Below, piece by piece: positions 25,889 to 35,086 of a stretch of DNA of 64,000 nucleotides. The DNA is from Terriglobia bacterium (GTDB lineage: Bacteria > Acidobacteriota > Terriglobia > Acidiferrales > UBA7541): assembly GCA_020072805.1 (NCBI GenBank), contig JAIQGC010000027.1, forward strand, positions 22,011 through 86,010, in the 5' to 3' direction. Position numbers and translations under genes: made by a program. Position 1 is the first letter of the stretch; each line of letters opens with the position of its first letter. The notes under the pieces are model-generated. The model made no database searches. It saw nothing but the letters and a program-made list of their open reading frames with translations, and was not told the origin of the DNA.

Positions 25889-28132
25889 TCACAGATTGTC
25901 GAGAAAAAACTGCGTAATCCTCCGGAAGAGCACGATGCGCGCCGGGGGATCGCTGACGGGATGGCCGCGGCCGGGGAAGAAGGCCACTTCGGCGTACTTG
26001 CCATTGGCGATGAGTTCGTTGAGCAACTCCATGGTATTGGCGAAGTGCACGTTGTCGTCGCCGGTGCCATGGGCGATCAGCAGTTTGCCGCGCAGTCCCT
26101 CGGCGTGGGTGATGGGCGAGGAACTCAGATAGCCCTCCGCGTTTTCCTGCGGCCGGGACATGTAGCGTTCAGTGTAGATGGTGTCGTATTGTCGCCAGTC
26201 GGTGACCGGAGCGCCGGAAAAGCCCGCCTTAAAAAGTTCTCCGGCCTCGAACATCAGGTGCAGGGTCATGTGTCCGCCGTAGCTCCAGCCCCAGATGCCG
26301 ATGCGGGTGGAATCAACCCAGGACTGGGAGCGGAGCCAGGCCACGCCGACGCGCTGGTCGGCCAGTTCCTGGCGGCCCATGCGCAGATGAATGGGAGTTT
26401 CGAAAGCGTGGCCGCGCCCCGTCGAGCCGCGATTATCCACGGCGAAGATGACGTAGCCCTTCTGGGCCATCATCTGGTGCCAAAGGAAATTGGTGTTGCC
26501 CCAGGCGTTCACCACCACCTGCGCGCCGGGTCCGCCGTAGGTATAGACGAGGACGGGGTATTTTCGCGCGGGGTCGAAGTCCGGCGGCTTGATCAGCATG
26601 GCGTTGAGTTTTGTTCCGTCCTGCGCAGTGACCGAGGTGAATTCAACGGGCGAAAGTTTGTATTCGGCCAGCTCGGCGACCTTGTTTTCGTTGAGCGCGG
26701 CGATGCGCGTGCCGTCCGCGCGCAGCAGGTCCTGGCGCGGCGGCGCAGCGGTATTGGAAAATGTGTCCACGAAGGCGTTTCCGGCGGGAGCGAAATTGAC
26801 GGAGTGCGTGCCGTCCTCGCGGGTGATGCGCGCAAAGCCCGTGCCGTCCAGCTTCACGCGGTAGAGATGCCGCTCCAGCGGGCTTTTTTCCGTAGCCGTG
26901 AAATAGACCGTCTTGCCCGCTTCGTCCACGGAGGTTACGCCCAGCACAGCCCAATCGCCGCGCGTGAGTTGCTGCGCCGGCGTGCCGTCCACGTTGTAGA
27001 GATAGAGGTGGCGGAAGCCGCTACGCTCGCTGGACCACAGGAAACTCTTGCCGTCCGAAAAAAAGTAGAGATCGTCGCTGAGGTTGATCCAGCAGGGATC
27101 GCTTTCTTTCAGAATCACGCGGCTCGCCCCGCTGGCCGCATCGGCAAAGAGCAGTTCGAGCACGTTCTGTGCCCGATTCAATCGCTGGATGGCCAGGCGC
27201 TTGCCATCGGGGAGCCACTCGACCCGCGGCAGGTAGATGTCGGTTTCCGCGCCGGTGTCCATGACGCGCGCCGCGCCGCCCGCAAGCGCAGCGGCGTAGA
27301 CGTGAACGATGGGATTGGCTCCGCCCGCCTTGGGGTAGCGCATCCATTCGATTTCCCCGGTCATCGAGCTGAAATCCTGCATGGGATAGCGCGTGACCGC
27401 GCGTTCGTCCATCTCCAAATAGGCGATGGCCGAGGAGTCCGGCGACCACCAGTAGGCCGTCTTGCTGTCCAGTTCTTCCGGATAGACCCAGTCGAGTTCG
27501 CCCTTGCGCACCTCTTCTCTGCCGCCCGTGGTGAAGGCGCGCGCTTCCCCGCCCACCGCGCTCACCAGCCACAGATTGTGCCCGCGCACGAAGCTGACCC
27601 AGCGACCGTCCGGAGAAATCTTCGGATCGGCCAGCGGCTCCTTGCCGGAAACCAGCGGACGCGCGCTCTGCGTTTTCAGGTCGTACCAGACAAGCGACGT
27701 GGGCCCGTCAAAGAGCAGCGCATCGCCCTGCGGCGACCACTGGCAGCGCGCCGGTGCGCGCCGGCCTAGTCCGGTAGCCTGAGTGGGCTGCGAGGAGTCC
27801 GGCGGCAGCAGCGCGGCCAGTTTCTCGGCGGAGAGCAGCAGTCTGCGCTCGCCGCTCGCGGCCTCGATCACCCAGAGTTCCGTGCGAGACTCTTTGCTGC
27901 CCGCGCCGCTCTTCTGAAAATAAACGAGGCGCTGGCCGTCCGGACTCCACGCCAGGCCGTTCAGAAGCTGCCCGCTGAGGCTGGGCTGACCCCAGATGCG
28001 CTCGACGGTAAGCTCCTTGCCGGGCGCGGGAGCCGTTCCCGGCGCCGGTGGCATTTGCGCGGGCGCGGAAATTCCCGCGCAGGCGCAGAAAAGCAGAACG
28101 GTCAGAAAGCGAAACCACCGGGAACGCAGCAT
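25889..28132 (-). CDS. Secreted S9 prolyl oligopeptidase/dipeptidyl-peptidase IV family enzyme
   Basis: A 747-residue serine peptidase. ATG 28132 is fixed by AAGGAGG six bases upstream and by a signal peptide (LTVLLFCACAGISAPAQ); a longer open frame to 28657 runs antisense over the VOC gene and is spurious. The N-terminal part (about 50-480) is an eight-bladed DPP-IV-type propeller with WSPDGQ-like turns. The C-terminal alpha/beta hydrolase has the nucleophile in GIWGWSYGGHMT (about residue 617), the Asp in HGTGDDNVHF (about 692) and the His in FFPGRGHPVSD (about 721). It removes N-terminal dipeptides in the periplasm or outside, probably for peptide nutrition. Confidence 0.92.
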   Translation of the reverse strand: MLRSRWFRFLTVLLFCACAGISAPAQMPPAPGTAPAPGKELTVERIWGQPSLSGQLLNGLAWSPDGQRLVYFQKSGAGSKESRTELWVIEAASGERRLLLSAEKLAALLPPDSSQPTQATGLGRRAPARCQWSPQGDALLFDGPTSLVWYDLKTQSARPLVSGKEPLADPKISPDGRWVSFVRGHNLWLVSAVGGEARAFTTGGREEVRKGELDWVYPEELDSKTAYWWSPDSSAIAYLEMDERAVTRYPMQDFSSMTGEIEWMRYPKAGGANPIVHVYAAALAGGAARVMDTGAETDIYLPRVEWLPDGKRLAIQRLNRAQNVLELLFADAASGASRVILKESDPCWINLSDDLYFFSDGKSFLWSSERSGFRHLYLYNVDGTPAQQLTRGDWAVLGVTSVDEAGKTVYFTATEKSPLERHLYRVKLDGTGFARITREDGTHSVNFAPAGNAFVDTFSNTAAPPRQDLLRADGTRIAALNENKVAELAEYKLSPVEFTSVTAQDGTKLNAMLIKPPDFDPARKYPVLVYTYGGPGAQVVVNAWGNTNFLWHQMMAQKGYVIFAVDNRGSTGRGHAFETPIHLRMGRQELADQRVGVAWLRSQSWVDSTRIGIWGWSYGGHMTLHLMFEAGELFKAGFSGAPVTDWRQYDTIYTERYMSRPQENAEGYLSSSPITHAEGLRGKLLIAHGTGDDNVHFANTMELLNELIANGKYAEVAFFPGRGHPVSDPPARIVLFRRITQFFLDNL

Positions 28133-28179
28133 CGTTGCCTCCTTGAAATCCTTGCGCGGGCGCCGCCTGGCGCAGCCCT

Positions 28180-28764
28180 TCACGCCCGCTCGTAGAATTC
28201 GATCAGCACCTTGGCGCCGCCGGGAGCGGGTGCGAGAAAAAAGTTCACGCGCGTGCCGTCCGCCCCGGGCCGGGTTTGCGGATAGACCGCGGCCACGCCG
28301 AATTTTTCCCGGAGCAGTTGCGTGGCCCGGTCCACGTTGGCCACGCGGTATTCCACTTGCTGAATGCCTTCGCCGAGTTTCGCCAGATAGCGGGCGATGG
28401 CCCCGCTTCCCGCCGGTTCGCACGTGGTCAGAATGTCCAATTCCACTTTTTCCTGAAAATGCAATTCGAATTCGGCGGCGTCCTGCTCCGGCGGAACTTC
28501 CGCCAGGCGCGGCGCTCCGTTGGCGGCGCGGATTCGCGCAAAGGTTTCCGGCGCGACGGCCACGCCCACGGTGATGTGCGGGGTGCTTCCGCCGAGCAGC
28601 GCGCTCAGTTCGGCATCGGCGCGCCAGCGGGCTGCTTCCGGTTCGGCCAGCGCGCAACCGGCGCGGTAGAGCGCTGCCGCAGCTTCCGCGCGCGCGGCGG
28701 CGTCCGGGAAACTGAGAGCGGCGATGAATGTGGAGAGTGGATTGGTCATGGGTTGAGCGGCCAT
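28180..28764 (-). CDS. VOC (glyoxalase-like) superfamily protein
   Basis: A 194-residue protein. The C-terminal half shows a beta-alpha-beta-beta-beta unit typical of vicinal-oxygen-chelate proteins: IQQVEYRVANVDRATQLLRE, FGVAAVYPQTRP, RVNFFLAPAPGGAKVLIEFYE, with a Glu at the usual metal-ligand position. The N-terminal half has a matching but divergent unit (TPHITVGVAVAPETFARIR). It resembles methylmalonyl-CoA epimerase-like members, but the His ligand of the first unit is uncertain, so activity is open. The start may be 28764 or the ATG at 28749. It sits 47 bp upstream of the S9 peptidase gene and downstream of TerC on the same strand. Confidence 0.7.
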   Translation of the reverse strand: MAAQPMTNPLSTFIAALSFPDAAARAEAAAALYRAGCALAEPEAARWRADAELSALLGGSTPHITVGVAVAPETFARIRAANGAPRLAEVPPEQDAAEFELHFQEKVELDILTTCEPAGSGAIARYLAKLGEGIQQVEYRVANVDRATQLLREKFGVAAVYPQTRPGADGTRVNFFLAPAPGGAKVLIEFYERA

Positions 28765-28776
28765 TTTACCGCCGGA

Positions 28777-29727
28777 TCAGGCCGGAGGCGCCGGTTTTCT
28801 GCCGCTCAGCAGCGAAGGCATCAGCGCGGCCAGAAGGATTGCGCCGACGATGGCCAGCGAGATATGCACGGGAATGTGCAGCCAGGGCTCGGCCAGCATT
28901 TTTCCGCCGACGAAGAGCAGAACGACGGCCAGGCCGGTGCTCAGATAGCGGAAATAGCCCAGCACTCCGGCGAGAAGAAAATAGAGCGCGCGCAAGCCCA
29001 GGATGGCAAAAACATTCGAGGTGAAGACGATGAAGGCGTCATGAGTAATGCCGAAAATGGCCGGGATGGAGTCCAGCGCGAAGGTGACGTCGGTAATCTC
29101 AATGACCAGAAGGACGAGGAAGAGGGAGGTGGCGAACCAGCGGGCGCCCTGGCGGATAAAAAAGTTCGAGCCGTGATCCCCGTGGGCCACGCGCAGGTGT
29201 GTGCTGGCGAAGCGGAAGATGGGATTTTGCTCCGGGTGAGCTTCCTTGCTGCGCGCCAGCAACATGTGCAAACCGGCGTAGAGCAGGAAAGCGCCGAACA
29301 CGTAAGTGATCCAGGAAAAGCGCGCCAGCAGCGCGGCCCCCGCGGCGATCATGGCTCCGCGCATCACCAGGGCGCCGAGGATGCCCCAGGCCAGGATGCG
29401 GTGCTGAAACCGTTCTTCGATGCGGAAGGTGCGGAAGACGATCAGGAAGACGAAGAGATTATCCACGCTGAGGGATTTTTCGATGACGTAGCCGGTGAAA
29501 AATTCCAGGGCCAGGCGCGAGCCGTACCAGTGCAGGATGCCCAGGCCGAACAGGATGGAGAGGGCCACCCACACCGCGCTCCATAGGGCCGCTTCGCGGG
29601 AACTCACGCGGTGCGCCGAGCGGTGAAACACGCCGAGGTCCAGGGTGACGGCGAGAAGCACAAAAAGGAGGAAGGCGGCCCAGTGCCAGAAGGTGCCCAC
29701 GTTCGTAACCGAAGCCGCGCTGGTCAT
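28777..29727 (-). CDS. TerC/Alx family integral membrane protein
   Basis: A 316-residue protein with about nine hydrophobic helices. The TerC signature motifs are present: GYVIEKSLSVDNLFVFLIVF in one half and EITDVTFALDSIPAIFGITH in the other, each with buried acidic residues that bind metal in Alx-type manganese exporters. The bacterial family removes excess Mn2+ from the cytoplasm and is sometimes linked to tellurite resistance; I infer manganese homeostasis. Only 18 bp separate it from the upstream secreted protein, so no yybP-ykoY manganese riboswitch can precede it directly. Confidence 0.9.
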   Translation of the reverse strand: MTSAASVTNVGTFWHWAAFLLFVLLAVTLDLGVFHRSAHRVSSREAALWSAVWVALSILFGLGILHWYGSRLALEFFTGYVIEKSLSVDNLFVFLIVFRTFRIEERFQHRILAWGILGALVMRGAMIAAGAALLARFSWITYVFGAFLLYAGLHMLLARSKEAHPEQNPIFRFASTHLRVAHGDHGSNFFIRQGARWFATSLFLVLLVIEITDVTFALDSIPAIFGITHDAFIVFTSNVFAILGLRALYFLLAGVLGYFRYLSTGLAVVLLFVGGKMLAEPWLHIPVHISLAIVGAILLAALMPSLLSGRKPAPPA

Positions 29728-29745
29728 GGATGTTCTTTTTTGCCG

Positions 29746-30630
29746 TTAGGGCATGGAGGAGCGCGCTTCGGAGGCGTTCAAGGTGCTCAACTCAATGCGC
29801 GCGACCTTGCCGCCCGCGATCGCCACCGGAACGTTCCAGCGCACGCGCATGTCGCCTGCGGCGGCATCCTGCCCCAGCGTGCTGAGCCAGTAGGCCCCGG
29901 CGGGGATGGCCACGAAGATTCCGCGGCCGTCCAGGTCGGTGTCCGTCTTTCCGGCCAGGTATTTGGTTTGAGCATATTCGGGCGCCTGCCGCGCGACCTT
30001 GCGGGCATGCTCCACGGTGAGCTGATTCCACAGGCGGCCGGGATTGATGGGTTCGAGATAGACGCTGATGCTGGCCAGGGTCTGCTTGTTGGCCTCGATG
30101 AATTTCTTGAGCGCGGCGAGATATTCCTGGCGCAGTTTCCGGTAGCGTTCCGGGCGCTCGGTCTTGTCGCTTTCCTTGTATTTCTCGCGCGGCAGGCCCT
30201 GGGTGATGCCGCTGTTGGCCTGCAAGTAGGCGCCCAGAAATTCGGGAATGGAGATGACCTCCCCGGCGGTCAGCCCCAGTTCAATTTCCTGCGTGGCGAT
30301 GTTGACGGTGTTGTGCGCCTTCATCCAGGCCTTCAGCTCCGGAGAAACCTTCAGCGAATCGATGAACTCCTCGCGCGAGGGAAGCGCGGAGGCGGCATCG
30401 GCCTCGCGCACGATTTCGGCGTAGTCCCGCGTGAGCAGATAAAAGGTAAACTGGCGCACCGGCTCGGGCCGCCCGGCGGTGGGTGTAATCCGCGCGGTGA
30501 ACTCGAGCACGCCGGTGGGGGAGGCCTCGGCCGGCGCGGCGGGATTCTGCGCACGCGCGCAGGGAACAAACTCCGCCAGCAAAGCCAGGAAGAAAAACGA
30601 AGCTGCCGCGAATGAAGGACGCATCAGCAA
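29746..30630 (-). CDS. Conserved-looking secreted protein of unknown function
   Basis: A 294-residue exported protein with a signal peptide (FFFLALLAEFVPCARAQ). After a short linker it has TGVLEFTARITPTAGRPEPV (beta-rich), a central helical, highly charged region (about 150-205: KYKESDKTERPERYRKL, EYLAALKKFIEANKQ) and a C-terminal beta region (LDGRGIFVAIPAGAYWLSTL). The last part resembles a fibronectin- or transthyretin-like sandwich. I do not recognise the family. The start could be ATG 30630 or the third codon. It heads the minus-strand run that continues into TerC. Confidence 0.65.
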   Translation of the reverse strand: MLMRPSFAAASFFFLALLAEFVPCARAQNPAAPAEASPTGVLEFTARITPTAGRPEPVRQFTFYLLTRDYAEIVREADAASALPSREEFIDSLKVSPELKAWMKAHNTVNIATQEIELGLTAGEVISIPEFLGAYLQANSGITQGLPREKYKESDKTERPERYRKLRQEYLAALKKFIEANKQTLASISVYLEPINPGRLWNQLTVEHARKVARQAPEYAQTKYLAGKTDTDLDGRGIFVAIPAGAYWLSTLGQDAAAGDMRVRWNVPVAIAGGKVARIELSTLNASEARSSMP

Positions 30631-30725
30631 AATCCTACCAGATTGCCCTTCCCGGCCCTAGCCCGCAATTCCCGGCATTTCGCGGCAAAGTTGAGCGAGC
30701 GATCGCCGCATGCGCCCCGCTGAAC

Positions 30726-31823
30726 TCAGGGAGTAGTCTGCGGCGGGGGAGCGATGGGCCGGACGCGGCGGCCGTCGCGAACGTCTCGCGGAGGATGGGT
30801 CAGCACCGCCGTTCCATCCTCGATGCCTCCCAGTATTTCCACTTCGCTTTCGTTGCGATGGCCGGTCTGCACCGCACGGAGGCGCGCCCGGCCTCCTTCC
30901 AGCACGAATACGTACCAGTCCTTATCCCGGCGGAAGACGGCGCCGGCGGGCACCTTCAGAATATTTTCGCCGATCCAGACGACGATGCGGGCCTCGACAC
31001 GGTAGCCGTCGCTGAGCGGCCCCGGCGGGTCCACGAAATCCAGGATGACGTTAACGCGTTTTTCTTCCACGCCCAGCGCGGAAACCTTGGTGAAGCCCGA
31101 GGGCTCGACCAGACGCACCCGGGCGCGCAAGGGCTGGTTGCCACCCCATCCTTCCAGCCAGGCCTGCGCGCCGGGGCGGATCTTGACCGCGTCGGTGGAG
31201 AGCGCATCCACCACCACCTCGAGTTTGGTGGGATCGCCCAGCAGAAGCAGCGGCAGCCCCGCCGGCACCACCCGTTCGCTTTTTTCCAGCACGCGCAGCA
31301 CCCGCCCGCCAACGGGCGAGCGGACGGGTGCGGGCTTGCCCGAGTTTCCCTGGGTTTCGATTCCGGTCAGGGAGGCCCGGGCCAGTTTGACTTCGGAAAT
31401 CGCCACCAGCACGCCGAACTTGGCGGCTTCCAATTCCGCCGCGCCCGCGGCCTCGGCGTTCTGCACCTGCTCGAAGGTCTGCTTGGAGATGACCCGGCTG
31501 CGGGCCAGTTGCTCGGCGCGCTCGCGGTCGCTCTTGGCCATTTCGAAATCGGCGCGGGCATGCGTCAGGCGGGCTTCGGCCTGGCGGTTGGCGGCCTCCG
31601 CGGAGGCAATGCGCGCCAGCGCTTCCTGGTGCTCGCGCTCGCCCAGCGGCGAAGGCTCGATCGTAGCGACCACCTCCTCCTGCTTGACCGCCGTGCCCTC
31701 TTCCAGTTCGATGCGCAGCAAGCGCCCCGGCACCGGCGCGGCCACGACGTAGCGATCATGCGCGCGCGTTTCACCCTTTTCCGAAATCGTCTCGAACATT
31801 AAGCCGCGCTGGGCCAGCGCCAT
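30726..31823 (-). CDS. HlyD/RND-type periplasmic adaptor, N-terminally truncated
   Basis: A membrane-fusion protein of the MacA/HlyD group. The lipoyl half-motifs YVVAAPVPGRLLRIELEEGT and APVRSPVGGRVLRVLEKSER flank a coiled-coil hairpin (about 150 residues of alternating A/E/R helices). A beta-barrel domain and the C-terminal YRVEARIVVWIGENILKVPA membrane-proximal domain follow. Homologous sequence is readable back to ALWPSPVPVE (near 31856), yet no membrane anchor or export signal precedes it: the frame upstream is the end of the permease gene. ATG 31823 is only a usable start, not a convincing natural one. It should link the ABC transporter to an outer-membrane channel; as assembled, it would not be exported. 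Confidence 0.75.
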   Translation of the reverse strand: MALAQRGLMFETISEKGETRAHDRYVVAAPVPGRLLRIELEEGTAVKQEEVVATIEPSPLGEREHQEALARIASAEAANRQAEARLTHARADFEMAKSDRERAEQLARSRVISKQTFEQVQNAEAAGAAELEAAKFGVLVAISEVKLARASLTGIETQGNSGKPAPVRSPVGGRVLRVLEKSERVVPAGLPLLLLGDPTKLEVVVDALSTDAVKIRPGAQAWLEGWGGNQPLRARVRLVEPSGFTKVSALGVEEKRVNVILDFVDPPGPLSDGYRVEARIVVWIGENILKVPAGAVFRRDKDWYVFVLEGGRARLRAVQTGHRNESEVEILGGIEDGTAVLTHPPRDVRDGRRVRPIAPPPQTTP

Positions 31824-34180
31824 TTCCACGGGCACAGGGGAGGGCCAGAGCGCGGCCGCATGCGTCGAAATATCAAAATCCCGGTGATGGCCGATGCCAG
31901 CGCCACCACCACGAACGCCAGCACATAGGTTCTCCCGGTGATGACCAGCGGCATGCGGTAGAGCTCGGTCTGCATCACTGTGGTGAGCAGCATGCAAATG
32001 GCGTAGCCCAAGCCGAATCCCGCCGGGACGGAAACCGCCGCCAGCAGCCCCTGCTCGCCGAGCAGCATCCAGCCGATCTCCCGCTCGGTGAAACCCAGCA
32101 CCCGCAAGGAGCCTAGTTCCTGGCCTCTTTCGGAAAGTGAAATCCGAGCGCCATTGTAGACCATCCCGGCGGCAATGATGGAGGCAAAGATGACCAGTGC
32201 GCCCGCAGTGATACGCAGGCTTCGCGCGATGGTCTGGTAGAACCCCTGGACCATGGCCTCGCGCACGGCCACTCCGCTGACCGCGGGGGTGCTTTTCAAG
32301 AGCGAGTAGAGCCGCGGAGCGGCCGGCGGATCCACCGCCAGGAAAGCGCCGGAGAGCGTGCCGCTCTCGCGCAGCAGCTCGTGCAGCGCGCGAATGTCCA
32401 TGTAGGCGGCCAGGCCAATGAGTTCATCCACGGTGGCGGTGACACTGACGCGCTGCACCATGCGTTCGCCTTCCAGCACCTCCACGGTGACGGCATCCCC
32501 CGGCACGACCCCCAGGATCTGCGCCAGTTTCGCGGAGAGCACCACGCCCTCCGGAGGCAGTTCCACGATCTCCATCCGGCTGTTCACCAGGCGGCGCAAT
32601 TGCCCGCCGGGCTGCAGCCCCAGAATGGCGATGCGCCGCGAACGATGCGCGAAGCGCAGTCGCGCGGGCACCGCGCGGAACGGCTCGCTGCGCAACACGC
32701 CGGGGAGATGCTCGAGGTCATGGCCCGCCGAAGCGGATTGCGCGGTGGAAAAGGTCAGGGTGACATCGTCGCGCAACGCCGTCTGGAACTCCACCTTCAC
32801 CAGGTAATCGATGGCGTCGTAAAAATAAAACCCCACGATCAGGATGGCCACCGCCAGGGCCATGCCCAGCACGTTGAGCCCCGCTTTCCCCGGGCGCCGC
32901 TGCACATTGCGCAAGATAATGCGCGTGCCGATCTGGAAGAACTCCTGCACGCCCAGCCGCTCCGCGAGCCCCGCGCGGAACACCGGCGGCGATTCCGGGC
33001 GCATGGCTTCCGCGGGAGGCAGCGCGGCGGCGGTGCGCACCGCCGCCAGCGCGCCCAGGGCCGCCGCGCCGCCGCTCAAGGCCAGAACCACCAGGAAGAG
33101 CTGGCCGCCCGGCTTGAAGAGCAGTTCGGGAAAGCGGAAGAAATCGGCGTAGAGCAGCGCCAAGCCCCGCCCCATCCACACCCCCAGGGGCATGCCCAGC
33201 AGAGCCCCCAGCAGCAGCGCGGCCCCGGCGAACTGCAAATAGTGCAGGCCGATGGAGAGATTGCTGTAGCCGAAGGCCTTCAACAATCCGATGGCGTTTC
33301 GCTGCGTGCTCACCAGGCGCGTCAGGACCACGTGCACCAGAAACACGGCCACGCCCAGGAAGATGGAGGGAATGAAGATGCCGGTCACGCGGTCCTGGGT
33401 GATTTCGTCACTCAGGAAACGGTGGGAAATCTGCTCGTCGCGGCCGTAGGCCCCCAGGCTGCCGTAGGACTCCAGCAGCGTATCAATGCGCGCGATTATC
33501 TCCGGCTCTCTGGCTCCCGGAGTGAGCAAGAATGAAGCGTCATTAAACGCGCCTTCCATCTGGAAAGCCGGGCCGAGAGCCTCCCGGCTCATCCACAGGA
33601 CGCCAAAGCGGCGGTTGTCCGGAAAAACATCGCCGCTGCGAATTTCATAGACGTATTCCGGAGAGAGCGCCACCCCGGCGATGTACAGACGTTCCCAGCG
33701 GCCATTGATCACCGCGCCGATGCTATCGCCGGGCCGCAGGCCATTGGCGCTGGCGAAGGCTTCGCTGGCCAGCACTTCGCGCCGCGCCCCGGTTTCGATC
33801 CACCGTCCTTCGCGCAGGAACAGGGCGTTCAGGCGGGGCGCCCGGCGGATCGGAAGGGAGATGAGCCGGCCCAGCGCCGGCTCGGCGAGCCCCGGCACAT
33901 CCAGGGTGACCTCCTCGACCACGCGGGTTTCCACCGCGGCCACGCCGGGAATTTCCGCGAGGCGCGCGGCCAGCGATTCGGGGGCGCGTTTGAGTTGTGC
34001 GAAGACGTCGGCGAAGCGGTACTGCTCGTAGTAGCTTTTCTGCGCGGCCTCGATGGATTCATAGCAGCCGCGCATGGTCACGTAAGTGGCCATGCCGCAA
34101 GCGGCCACCAGAGCGATGGAAAGCACCTGGCTGCGCATGTGCCAGAGGTCGCGGACGAGTTTTTTCTGCAGCGCGCGCAT
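31799..34180 (-). CDS. ABC transporter permease, double FtsX domain (altered C-terminus)
   Basis: A 793-residue permease with one N-terminal helix (QVLSIALVAACGMATYVTM), a large periplasmic domain, an FtsX module with three helices (IFIPSIFLGVAVFLVHVVL, FAGAALLLGALLGMPLGVW, LFLVVLALSGGAAALGALA), a second helix-domain-helices unit and a second FtsX module. Instead of ending in the RRxxRLDLxxVLKTRE-like tail common in this group, the reading frame leaves GILIFRRM and continues into PRSGPPLCPWKWRWPSAA, which is the adaptor sequence in another frame. The true C-terminus therefore appears to be missing. It is preceded six bases upstream by its ATPase. Confidence 0.82.
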   Translation of the reverse strand: MRALQKKLVRDLWHMRSQVLSIALVAACGMATYVTMRGCYESIEAAQKSYYEQYRFADVFAQLKRAPESLAARLAEIPGVAAVETRVVEEVTLDVPGLAEPALGRLISLPIRRAPRLNALFLREGRWIETGARREVLASEAFASANGLRPGDSIGAVINGRWERLYIAGVALSPEYVYEIRSGDVFPDNRRFGVLWMSREALGPAFQMEGAFNDASFLLTPGAREPEIIARIDTLLESYGSLGAYGRDEQISHRFLSDEITQDRVTGIFIPSIFLGVAVFLVHVVLTRLVSTQRNAIGLLKAFGYSNLSIGLHYLQFAGAALLLGALLGMPLGVWMGRGLALLYADFFRFPELLFKPGGQLFLVVLALSGGAAALGALAAVRTAAALPPAEAMRPESPPVFRAGLAERLGVQEFFQIGTRIILRNVQRRPGKAGLNVLGMALAVAILIVGFYFYDAIDYLVKVEFQTALRDDVTLTFSTAQSASAGHDLEHLPGVLRSEPFRAVPARLRFAHRSRRIAILGLQPGGQLRRLVNSRMEIVELPPEGVVLSAKLAQILGVVPGDAVTVEVLEGERMVQRVSVTATVDELIGLAAYMDIRALHELLRESGTLSGAFLAVDPPAAPRLYSLLKSTPAVSGVAVREAMVQGFYQTIARSLRITAGALVIFASIIAAGMVYNGARISLSERGQELGSLRVLGFTEREIGWMLLGEQGLLAAVSVPAGFGLGYAICMLLTTVMQTELYRMPLVITGRTYVLAFVVVALASAITGILIFRRMRPRSGPPLCPWKWRWPSAA

Positions 34181-34186
34181 TGCGGG

Positions 34187-34942
34187 TCACCAGGAAATTT
34201 CCGCCGGCGCGGCTTTCTTCTCGTTGCGGTAAATCTCGGCGATTTTCCCGCTGCTCAGGCGAATCACGCGGTCGGCCATGGCGGCGATGGCGGCGTTGTG
34301 GGTGATCACCACGGTGATGGTGCGCAGTTCGCGGTTGACCCGCTCGAGCACTTCCAGCACCAGCTTGCCCGTGCCGTAGTCCAGCGCTCCGGTGGGCTCG
34401 TCGCACAGCAGCACCTCCGGGCGCTTCACCACCGCGCGCGCGATGGCCACGCGCTGCTGTTCCCCTCCGGAGAGCTGCGCGGGGAAGTGATGCAGGCGTT
34501 CGCCCAGCCCCACCATGCGCAGGCACTCCTCCGGGTCCATGGGATTTTCGGCGATTTCCGCTACCAGCGCGGTGTTCTCCAAAGCCGTCAGGCTGGGGAT
34601 CAGGTTGTAGAACTGGAAGACGAAGCCGGCGTGCTCGCGGCGATAGCGCGTGAGTTCCTCGGCGTCCGCGGAAGTAAGGTTGTGGTCGCGGTAGAAGACT
34701 TCCCCGCGGGTGGGTACGTCCAGCCCGCCGAGAATATTCAGCAGCGTGGATTTCCCGCTGCCCGAAGGGCCCAGCATGACCACGAATTCTCCCGGGAACA
34801 GGTCCAGGTCCACGCCGGAAAGCGCCGGCACTTCCACTTCGCCCATGCGGTAAATCTTGGCGATTCCATGAGCATGAAAAACGGGGTCCGGCGGAGTTGC
34901 GCTGGCGGGGTTGCTGTCCGAGTTCCTGCGTAGGATGGCCAT
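34187..34942 (-). CDS. ABC transporter ATP-binding protein (LolD/MacB type)
   Basis: About 251 residues from ATG 34942; a further upstream start at 35053 would add residues with no family similarity. Walker A is [14 protein letters not shown], the Q-loop lies in [13 protein letters not shown], the signature is [14 protein letters not shown], Walker B is [12 protein letters not shown] and the H-loop is [10 protein letters not shown]. The group energises FtsX-type permeases for export or lipoprotein release. The gene order ATPase, double-FtsX permease, HlyD adaptor indicates a tripartite exporter, substrate unknown. The ATPase sequence itself is intact. Confidence 0.9.
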   Translation of the reverse strand: MAILRRNSDSNPASATPPDPVFHAHGIAKIYRMGEVEVPALSGVDLDLFPGEFVVMLGPSGSGKSTLLNILGGLDVPTRGEVFYRDHNLTSADAEELTRYRREHAGFVFQFYNLIPSLTALENTALVAEIAENPMDPEECLRMVGLGERLHHFPAQLSGGEQQRVAIARAVVKRPEVLLCDEPTGALDYGTGKLVLEVLERVNRELRTITVVITHNAAIAAMADRVIRLSSGKIAEIYRNEKKAAPAEISW

Positions 34943-35086
34943 GCCCGGCGTCCTGGCGGCTCGCCGAAGGCGAACCCTGCACACAAGACGATGGTACCGC
35001 AGAAAGCGCTCCAGCGCGGACCTGTCCGCCGGCCGGGGCTTTCTCCCCATCAACCCGCGGCGATTATTCGGCGCGGTCGGGGACGG

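Noticed and set aside
24878..27769. A 963-codon open frame on the plus strand
   Set aside because: It lies antisense to the aminotransferase and S9 peptidase genes; composition is Arg/Ala/Gly-rich with no domain. An effect of high G+C.
29728..29745. Manganese (yybP-ykoY) riboswitch before TerC
   Set aside because: Only 18 bp separate TerC from the preceding gene, too short for the riboswitch.
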